NCBI GenBank assembly: GCA_964426075.1
Contig: CAYROP010000020.1
Location: 1 to 18,019, forward strand
Source of the DNA: CAYQLK01 sp964426075
GTDB lineage: Bacteria; Patescibacteriota; Microgenomatia; CAYQLK01
Reading direction: 5' to 3'
DNA length: 18,019 bases
Part shown: positions 12,315 through 18,019 of the stretch, piece after piece
Layout: each line of letters opens with the position of its first letter
How positions within the stretch are numbered: the first letter of the stretch is position 1
Notes under the pieces: generated by a model
What the model was told of the DNA's origin: nothing
Database searches by the model: none
What the model saw: the letters and a program-made list of their open reading frames with translations, nothing else
Translations under genes and position numbers: made by a program

Positions 12315-14038
12315 ATTTTTTTAATGGTTCTTTCAAAAATTTTAGCTAGATCGTATGCTAAAAATGGTCTTCCATCGAAACGTCTGACTCTGTAATTAAT
12401 TGTGATACCGGTTAGTTTTTTGAGGTAACCTTCAAGTTGGCCAGTGAAATTATTTTCAACAACAATAACATTTGATCCGTCTTTTAGATAATTTATTAAT
12501 GATCTAGTATTGACTGGAATTAACCTGTCGATCGAGAGAAAAGAATAATCATTTTTGTCTTTAACCATATTTAGAGCATCCAAAATTACACCTTTATTTG
12601 ATCCGAATGAGATTATTTTTAGTTTACCCTTCTGAGAATTAATTGGCTTAAATGGTTGGGTTTTTGTGGTTAAAAGAGCAAGTTTTCTAAACCTTTTTTG
12701 AGTCATTTGAATTCTTGTTTTTGCCTCTTCTGTGGATTGTCCGGATTCTTCGTGTTCATCAGAATTGGCCGCAAAGACAAAGCCTCGCATACCCGGAATA
12801 GCTCGAGGTGAAATACCGCTTGCGGTGATTTGATACCTTTTATAATTTTTGGGTTTGTCGCGCTGAGAAATTAAACGCCCCCTGTCTATGGTCACTTTGG
12901 ATAAATCAAACAAATCAACAGTTGTGTGTGACTCCAAAACCATTTTGTCAGTAAGAATAATTACTGGTGTCTGGTAGATGTCGGCTAGATTAAAGGCTTC
13001 AATGGTTGCCCAAAAACATTCAGAAATATCTCCTGGCGATAGAACTATACGAGGGAATTCTCCGTGACCGGCTGACAAAACAAAATCCAAGTCTTCTTGT
13101 CCAGTCCAGGTCGGCATTCCCGTAGCCGGACCAGGCCTTTGACCTTCTACAATAACAATTGGCGTTTCTGTTATGCCTGCCAGTGAAACCCCTTCCGACA
13201 TTAAGGCGAATCCACCTCCGCTAGTTGCTGTCATAGCTCGAACACCTGTAAATGAGGCCCCAATGGCCATGTTTATGGCTGAGATTTCATCTTCTGTGTG
13301 CTTGACTACCATGTCGTGCTTGGGTCCGTTTTTAGCTAGAAAGTGCATCAGTGCTGAGGTTGGAGTCATTGGATAGCCAGCAAAAAACTTACAACCTGCT
13401 GCAAGGGCCCCAAGTGCTATTGCTTCGTTCCCACTGATTAGTAATTGTTCTTTCTTTGGTGTTTTGACAAGAGGCAAAATGTTTGGATATTTGGTGTTTA
13501 CATAATCGAATCCGTCTTTTGCTACTTTGACATTCTGAACAATAACATGAGTCCCTTTTGAAGCAAATGACCTAGTCAGCACATTTTCTAATTCAACAAA
13601 TGGAATTCCAAGGACTGCAACCGCTGCACCCAGTGAAGCGTTATTAGCCATTAGTGGATCGGCATTGTTATCAAGCGCAATTTTGTGGGCAGGGAGATCG
13701 ATTTTTCTAACTTTGGATGGCAGGTTTAAATCGTCGGTATTAAATGCATGTGAGTCAAAAATAACCGTTGATTTTGATGTAAGTTCATTAAGGTGAAGTT
13801 TGACACCATTTGGATTAAGAGCGACTAATACCTCTGTTGTATGCTTTGGCGATCTAACAGTTGTTTTTGAGAAAGTAACTTGATAAGTATTGTGTCCACC
13901 TCGAATTAATGATGGATATTCTGAATATCCAAATACACTAAAACCTAAATTACTTACAAGCGTTGCTAAGGATTGTCCGGTAGTCATAACACCGGCACCG
14001 GCTTCGCCTGCGACTTTAAAGCTAATTGATTCCAACAT
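12311..14038 (-). CDS. korA: 2-oxoacid:ferredoxin oxidoreductase, fused gamma-alpha subunit
   Basis: The 575-residue product is the fused large subunit. Residues 1 to about 190 form the gamma (CoA-handling) domain, opening with Gly-Glu-Ala-Gly-Ala-Gly-Val near 11-17 and Ile-Arg-Gly-Gly-His at 45-49. Residues from about 200 form the alpha part: GYPMTPTS at 221-228 corresponds to the (F/Y)P(I/M)TP substrate-contact motif, with the conserved Glu region (His-Thr-Glu-Asp-Glu, 247-251), the Ser-Gly-Gly-Gly loop at 273-276, and RPGPATGMPT at 301-310. The C-terminal transketolase-like domain runs from about 465 to 575. Together with the downstream beta gene it makes the heterodimeric enzyme that links central carbon to ferredoxin. 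The gene starts 44 bp from rsmI in the opposite direction, so promoters for both must lie in that gap. The ATG at 14038 has no Shine-Dalgarno sequence. Confidence 0.93.
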   Translation of the reverse strand: MLESISFKVAGEAGAGVMTTGQSLATLVSNLGFSVFGYSEYPSLIRGGHNTYQVTFSKTTVRSPKHTTEVLVALNPNGVKLHLNELTSKSTVIFDSHAFNTDDLNLPSKVRKIDLPAHKIALDNNADPLMANNASLGAAVAVLGIPFVELENVLTRSFASKGTHVIVQNVKVAKDGFDYVNTKYPNILPLVKTPKKEQLLISGNEAIALGALAAGCKFFAGYPMTPTSALMHFLAKNGPKHDMVVKHTEDEISAINMAIGASFTGVRAMTATSGGGFALMSEGVSLAGITETPIVIVEGQRPGPATGMPTWTGQEDLDFVLSAGHGEFPRIVLSPGDISECFWATIEAFNLADIYQTPVIILTDKMVLESHTTVDLFDLSKVTIDRGRLISQRDKPKNYKRYQITASGISPRAIPGMRGFVFAANSDEHEESGQSTEEAKTRIQMTQKRFRKLALLTTKTQPFKPINSQKGKLKIISFGSNKGVILDALNMVKDKNDYSFLSIDRLIPVNTRSLINYLKDGSNVIVVENNFTGQLEGYLKKLTGITINYRVRRFDGRPFLAYDLAKIFERTIKKI

Positions 14039-14082
14039 ATTTAAAAAATAGACTGTAAGGCAACTATGATAACATCATTTGT

Positions 14083-14775
14083 ATGAATGAAAGTCAAACT
14101 ACATCTTTGTATGTTATCTCAACACCGATTGGTAACCTGGCTGATATGACAAACCGAGGTCTTGAGGCATTAAAATCTGTTGACACTTTGTTGTGTGAGG
14201 ATACCAGACGCACTGCAAAACTATTAAACCACTATGAAATAAAAGCTTCAATGCTGACTTTTGCGGATTTTAATGAAAATAAAATATTTGACCAAATTGT
14301 TGCCAGAATGGAAGATGGAGAGGTGTTTGGTTTGGTTTCTGATGCAGGTACCCCACTTGTTTCAGATCCTGGATATAAGCTACTTCGCACTGTAATTGAT
14401 AAGAGGTTAAGAGTGGAAGTTTTACCTGGTGCTTCTGCAGTACTAACAGCTCTAGTAGGATCGGGCATGACGCCTGATAAGTTTTTGTTTTTGGGATTTT
14501 TGTCTAGAAAACTTTCAAAGAGAACCAAAGTATTAGAAGCAGCAAAAATGTTTAAGAGCCAAACAGACACAACAATAATTTTTTATGAAGCGCCGACAAG
14601 AATTATCAAGTTTTTAACGGAACTAGCCAATTATTTTCCAAATAGTGAGGTTGTTGTAGCGCGAGAATTGACCAAAGAACATGAAGAATATATTCGGGGA
14701 AATTTCGAAGAGGTAGTTACAAAACTACAACTCAAAAAAGGCAAAATTAAAGGCGAGTTTACAATTCTAGTTTAA
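14083..14775 (+). CDS. rsmI: 16S rRNA (cytidine-1402-2'-O)-methyltransferase
   Basis: RsmI 2'-O-methylates C1402 in the 16S rRNA decoding centre, using S-adenosylmethionine. The 230-residue product shows the whole tetrapyrrole-methylase-fold signature: STPIGNL at 13-19, EDTRRT at 39-44, SDAGTPLVSDPG at 86-97, PGASA at 115-119, FYEAPTRI at 167-174 and an Ala-Arg-Glu-Leu-Thr-Lys-Glu-His segment near 197. It is shorter than E. coli RsmI (286) because it lacks the C-terminal extension; compact forms like this are known. A TATGAT at 14065-14070 ends 12 bp before the ATG, so the leader would be only a few bases. Its stop is just 3 bp from the stop of gpmI on the other strand, with no visible terminator between. 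Confidence 0.96.
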   Translation: MNESQTTSLYVISTPIGNLADMTNRGLEALKSVDTLLCEDTRRTAKLLNHYEIKASMLTFADFNENKIFDQIVARMEDGEVFGLVSDAGTPLVSDPGYKLLRTVIDKRLRVEVLPGASAVLTALVGSGMTPDKFLFLGFLSRKLSKRTKVLEAAKMFKSQTDTTIIFYEAPTRIIKFLTELANYFPNSEVVVARELTKEHEEYIRGNFEEVVTKLQLKKGKIKGEFTILV

Positions 14776-14778
14776 TAT

Positions 14779-16437
14779 CTACGAGTGGAGGTGTGTCAAA
14801 AGTGATTGTCCAGTCATATCGCTCGGCACGGGTATGCCCATAATCTGCAAAGCAGTTGGAGCAATATCGGCTAATTTGCCACTTGGCAACTCTCTAACGA
14901 CACCTTGGAATTCTGGAACTACAAAGATTGCTGGAACTGGGGAGGTATTATGCTCCGTATCAACTAAACCGGTTCGCTGGTCAATCATTATTTCGGCATT
15001 TCCATGATCACTGGTAATAATTACTGCCCCATTAAGACTAGAAACCGTTTGAACAATTGTTTTGACACATTCATCAACAAGCATGATACTCTCTACGGTT
15101 TTTTCGATATTACCTGTATGTCCAAGCATGTCAGGGTTTGCAAAATTAATAACAGCAAAATGATATTTGGCTTGAGATAGTGTACGAATAAATGTTTTTG
15201 TAATTGCAACAGCTGACATGGCTGGTGCCATATCGTAGGTTGGCACCTTGACAGAAGGGACCAACACACGATCTTCGCCCGTAAAAGCCTGTTCTCTGCC
15301 GCCATTAAAAAAATAGGTAACATGAGCATACTTTTCAGTTTCGGCGATATGAACTTGCCTTAATTCTCTTTCAGATATTACCCGTGCCATGGGATTCTTA
15401 ATATTATTCTCTTCAAAAGCAACCCCTGAAACCGTTAATTTTTTTTCATAATCTGTCATTGTTACAAAACAGAGATTTTTGGCAAAATAAGTTCGATCAA
15501 ATCCGCTAACGGTCTTCTCCATGACTTCAGCGGTTCCAGCTTTGTGCTCATCAAGTGATTCGTCGTTTATCTGTTTAACAAACGGAACTTTGGCTAGGTC
15601 TTTAAGAACAAAGCTTTTTGTGATTTGCCTTACTCTATCAGGGCGAAAATTAAATGAAATTATTGCGTCATTATCTTTAACCTGACCAATTGGCTTACCC
15701 TCCGAATCTGTGATGATGGTCGGAATAATAAACTCATCGGTTATTTTATTTTGATATGAAGATTCTAGTACAGCCACAGGATCATTGGATTTAGGACCAA
15801 CCCCAGCGGAGATAGCATTGTAGGCTTGTTCAGTTCTTTCCCAGCGATTATCTCTATCCATTGCGTAATATCGACCACTTACACTAGCAATTGTGCCTAA
15901 ATGTTCAGCTTTTAATTTGATTTGCATTTGCTGAACGATCGGAAGACAACCCATCTGAGGTGAATCGCGTCCATCGGTAAAAATATGAATTTTGACTTTA
16001 TCTTCTGAAATACCAAACTGTTTTGCGAGGTAAACTAAAGCAAACAAGTGGTTAATTGAGCTGTGCACCTCCCCCTGACCAATAAGCCCCATTAAATGCA
16101 GATTGCTTTTGTTCTTTTTGGCATGATTAAGTGCTAAATGAAAAGCTTCGTTGGTAAAAAACATACCATTTTCTATGGCTAAATTAATTCTTAGTAGATC
16201 CTGATAAACGATCCTGCCGGCACCAAGATTAATGTGTCCAACTTCAGAGTTACCGGCTTGGCCTGAAGGTAGACCAACTGATTCCCCTGAAGCTAAAAGT
16301 TGTGTGTGAGGATAAGTTGCATAAAGGGCTTTTAAAAACGGGGTGCCGGCCAGGGTGACAGCATTGCCTTCACCTGGAGAGGAAATACCAAATCCATCCA
16401 GAACGATTAGTACTACTGGGCCGTCTAGTCTGCGCAT
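14779..16437 (-). CDS. gpmI: Phosphoglycerate mutase, cofactor-independent
   Basis: GpmI interconverts 3-phosphoglycerate and 2-phosphoglycerate using two metal ions (usually Mn) and no 2,3-bisphosphoglycerate. The 552-residue product is slightly longer than typical (about 510). Key elements are visible: Asp14 in Val-Leu-Asp-Gly-Phe-Gly, the phosphoserine Ser64 in GNSEVGHINLGAGR, Gly-Arg-Asp-Ser-Pro, the substrate-binding Arg-Tyr-Tyr-Ala-Met-Asp-Arg-Asp segment, Phe-Arg-Pro-Asp-Arg, the Asp/His pair in Asp-Met-Leu-Gly-His-Thr-Gly, Thr-Ser-Asp-His-Gly-Asn-Ala-Glu, and the final metal His in Glu-His-Asn-Thr-Ser-Pro. It lies 30 bp downstream of eno on the same strand, and its product is the enolase substrate. 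It is therefore the third gene of a ppsA-eno-gpmI operon. Confidence 0.97.
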   Translation of the reverse strand: MRRLDGPVVLIVLDGFGISSPGEGNAVTLAGTPFLKALYATYPHTQLLASGESVGLPSGQAGNSEVGHINLGAGRIVYQDLLRINLAIENGMFFTNEAFHLALNHAKKNKSNLHLMGLIGQGEVHSSINHLFALVYLAKQFGISEDKVKIHIFTDGRDSPQMGCLPIVQQMQIKLKAEHLGTIASVSGRYYAMDRDNRWERTEQAYNAISAGVGPKSNDPVAVLESSYQNKITDEFIIPTIITDSEGKPIGQVKDNDAIISFNFRPDRVRQITKSFVLKDLAKVPFVKQINDESLDEHKAGTAEVMEKTVSGFDRTYFAKNLCFVTMTDYEKKLTVSGVAFEENNIKNPMARVISERELRQVHIAETEKYAHVTYFFNGGREQAFTGEDRVLVPSVKVPTYDMAPAMSAVAITKTFIRTLSQAKYHFAVINFANPDMLGHTGNIEKTVESIMLVDECVKTIVQTVSSLNGAVIITSDHGNAEIMIDQRTGLVDTEHNTSPVPAIFVVPEFQGVVRELPSGKLADIAPTALQIMGIPVPSDMTGQSLLTHLHS

Positions 16438-16467
16438 AAAAAATTAATTATTCTCTCTCAGGCTTTT

Positions 16468-17733
16468 TTAGTGATGCGAATATAGTTCGTACTCAATCGA
16501 TAAAAGTCGATTGTATTTTGCAACCCGTTCGCCTCTCGCTGGAGCTCCAAGTTTGGCATAATCAGCCCCGAGCCCGACGGCAAGGTCGGCAATAAATGAA
16601 TCATTAGTTTCTCCTGATCGGTGTGAAAAAACTGTCTTCCAGTTATGACTTTTAGCAAGATTTACAACTTCAATTGTTTCAGTCAAGGTACCAACCTGAT
16701 TTGGCTTAATCAAGATCGAGTTTGCTGCCTTTTTTTCAATTGCAGTTTTTAGTTTTTTGGGATTGGTCGACAATAAATCGTCTCCGACTAAGAAAACCTG
16801 TGAGCCGACTTTTTCAGTTAAAGTCACCCATCCCTCCCAGTCATCTTCCTCAAGCGGGTCCTCTAGCGATAAAAGCCTGTATTGGCTGACTAAATCGGCA
16901 TAATATTCTACAAACTCATCCGAGGAAATATTTACCGGCTTGTCTTTAATTTTGTATTGACCATTACCTCTGTAAAAGCTAGTTGCAGCCGCATCTAGAC
17001 TGAGAAAAACATCAGTTCCTAGCTGATAATTAGTCTGACGAATTGCTTCAATCATTACGTCAAATGCTTCAGCATTAACATAGAGGTCAGGCGCAAAACC
17101 ACCCTCATCTCCAAGAGAGTGAATGTAGTTTTTGGCAATTAATATTTTCTTGAGTGCATGATAGATTTCGACCCCAATCTGAAGAGACTGGGAATATGTC
17201 TTGTTTTTGGATGGTACGACCATATATTCCTGAAAATCCAAATTTCCTGCACCATGTTTACCGCCGTTTAAGATGTTAAACATTGGAGTTGGAATAAACA
17301 AACCCGAAGTGTCGTTTTTGTGAAGCTTAGCAATATAAGCGTACAAGGGTAATTTAGCTTCAATAGATGCTGCTCTGGCAACAGCAAGTGATACCGCAAG
17401 AATGGTATTCCCTCCAAGATTTTTTTTATCTTCTGTACCATCCATTTGCAACATTAGCTTATCGATCTCCTCTTGATTGAATACACTTTTGCCGACAATT
17501 TTGGGAGCAATTATTTGTGTAACATTAGAAACTGCTTTTAGAACACCGAGCCCATTAAATCTTTTAGGGTCGTTGTCGCGCATCTCAAAAGCTTCGTATT
17601 TGCTACGAGAAGATCCGGAAGGCACTGAAGCAGTTCCCCAAACACCCGAATCTAGCCCAACACTGACTTCAATCGTTGGCACCGCCCTGGAATCTAATAT
17701 TTCTCGAGCAAATATTTGACTAATTATGGCCAT
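16468..17733 (-). CDS. eno: Enolase (divergent)
   Basis: Enolase interconverts 2-phosphoglycerate and phosphoenolpyruvate. The 421-residue product keeps the catalytic and Mg ligands: His160, Glu169, Glu210 (in Gly-Asp-Glu-Gly-Gly-Phe-Ala-Pro), Asp247, Glu291, Asp318, Lys343, His371-Arg372-Ser373 and Lys394. Several normally invariant stretches are altered: LDSRGNPT is Leu-Asp-Ser-Arg-Ala-Val-Pro-Thr, the mobile active-site loop SGASTG is Ser39-Gly-Ser-Ser-Arg-Ser44, GANA is Gly-Gly-Asn-Thr, and the segment after His160 is Gly-Ala-Gly-Asn-Leu-Asp rather than the usual Ala-Asp-Asn-Asn-Val-Asp. It remains a plausible active enolase because the chemistry residues are intact. The ATG lies inside the end of ppsA (14-bp overlap), suggesting coupling. 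No Shine-Dalgarno sequence is evident. Confidence 0.96.
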   Translation of the reverse strand: MAIISQIFAREILDSRAVPTIEVSVGLDSGVWGTASVPSGSSRSKYEAFEMRDNDPKRFNGLGVLKAVSNVTQIIAPKIVGKSVFNQEEIDKLMLQMDGTEDKKNLGGNTILAVSLAVARAASIEAKLPLYAYIAKLHKNDTSGLFIPTPMFNILNGGKHGAGNLDFQEYMVVPSKNKTYSQSLQIGVEIYHALKKILIAKNYIHSLGDEGGFAPDLYVNAEAFDVMIEAIRQTNYQLGTDVFLSLDAAATSFYRGNGQYKIKDKPVNISSDEFVEYYADLVSQYRLLSLEDPLEEDDWEGWVTLTEKVGSQVFLVGDDLLSTNPKKLKTAIEKKAANSILIKPNQVGTLTETIEVVNLAKSHNWKTVFSHRSGETNDSFIADLAVGLGADYAKLGAPARGERVAKYNRLLSIEYELYSHH

Positions 17734-18019
17734 ATTTTTTCTTTAATTTTGAATTAATAAAACTTTTTTCAGCGTCAGATACAACTTGCCTAGTTAAATC
17801 AATTACATCTGGAGTAACCGAAACAGAACTAACCCCCCATTCAACTAACATTTTAGTTAGTTCCGGATAAAAAGAAGGCGCTTGACCACAAATACCTGCA
17901 GTAATCTTGTGTTTGTTGGCAGTTTTTATTAGCCTTTCTAAAGCCCACAAGACGGCAGGATCAAGCTCGGAATAATCTTTGGCAACTGTTTCATTATCAC
18001 GATCAGTTCCAAGAATTAA
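17720..18019 (-). CDS. ppsA: Phosphoenolpyruvate synthase, C-terminal end (cut by window edge)
   Basis: The minus strand is open from the window edge to a stop at 17720, giving 99 residues of a much larger protein. The sequence fits the C-terminal PEP/pyruvate-binding barrel of PEP synthase: Leu-Gly-Thr-Asp-Arg-Asp near the edge, then Leu-Asp-Pro-Ala-Val-Leu, the conserved Ile-Cys-Gly-Gln-Ala-Pro-Ser with the catalytic-type Cys, Leu-Val-Glu-Trp-Gly-Val-Ser-Ser-Val-Ser-Val-Thr-Pro-Asp and a closing Asp-Ala-Glu-Lys. PEP synthase converts pyruvate and ATP to PEP, AMP and phosphate; pyruvate phosphate dikinase shares this domain and cannot be fully excluded, though the Gly-Gln-Ala-Pro-Ser form favours PpsA. 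Its last 14 bp overlap eno. The TTG at 17950 is internal, not a start. Confidence 0.88.
   Translation of the reverse strand, partial: LILGTDRDNETVAKDYSELDPAVLWALERLIKTANKHKITAGICGQAPSFYPELTKMLVEWGVSSVSVTPDVIDLTRQVVSDAEKSFINSKLKKKYGHN

Noticed and set aside
838..14038. Recoding of UGA to glycine, as in some Patescibacteria
   Set aside because: TGA is the natural end of uvrA, korA (in an ATGA overlap with korB) and the 69-residue gene, so the standard bacterial code fits.
17720..17950. A short stand-alone gene starting at 17950
   Set aside because: The frame stays open to the window edge with clear PEP synthase sequence, so 17950 is an internal codon of a partial ppsA.

Overview
The window reads as a compact, AT-rich bacterial chromosome segment, most likely from a Candidate Phyla Radiation / Patescibacteria (Microgenomates-like) genome. 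This is inference. It rests on the short intergenic gaps, the fused gamma-alpha 2-oxoacid:ferredoxin oxidoreductase, the divergent enolase, the scarcity of Shine-Dalgarno sequences at first genes of transcripts, and the mix of core genes with unrecognised ones. The standard code fits: TGA ends uvrA, korA and the 69-residue ORF. I see no tRNA, rRNA, CRISPR array, insertion sequence or phage gene.

Layout. Positions 1-782 (minus) hold the N-terminal part of a secreted protein cut by the window edge. Positions 838-10795 form a DNA-repair-centred block: uvrA (minus) is divergent from an unrecognised 637-residue gene (plus); then come a small gene of unlike composition and a terminator; then uvrB (minus), translationally coupled to an upstream unrecognised 187-residue gene; divergent from that pair is a PD-(D/E)XK nuclease-like gene overlapped by a 69-residue gene with its own terminator; then lexA (plus) with a self-operator candidate. 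Positions 10873-11379 encode a Pro/Ala/Asp-rich, probably disordered protein. Positions 11445-14038 (minus) are the two genes of a 2-oxoacid:ferredoxin oxidoreductase. Then come rsmI (plus) and, convergent with it 3 bp away, a glycolysis/gluconeogenesis run on the minus strand: ppsA (C-terminal end only), eno, gpmI.

How it fits together. UvrA and UvrB are the damage-recognition proteins of nucleotide excision repair, and LexA is the SOS repressor; UvrC is not in the window. The two short divergent intergenic regions (uvrA/637-residue gene and uvrB operon/nuclease-like gene) share an identical 11-bp box, GAAGCTTCTAA, at the same place relative to the minus-strand promoters. lexA has a perfect inverted repeat just after its promoter, and uvrA has a weaker one in the same relative place. 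I therefore suggest that the unrecognised genes (637, 187, 341 and 69 residues) belong to a lineage-specific damage-response set together with uvrA, uvrB and lexA. That is the best candidate for an undescribed system here. The metabolic genes link pyruvate, acetyl-CoA plus reduced ferredoxin, phosphoenolpyruvate and 3-phosphoglycerate.
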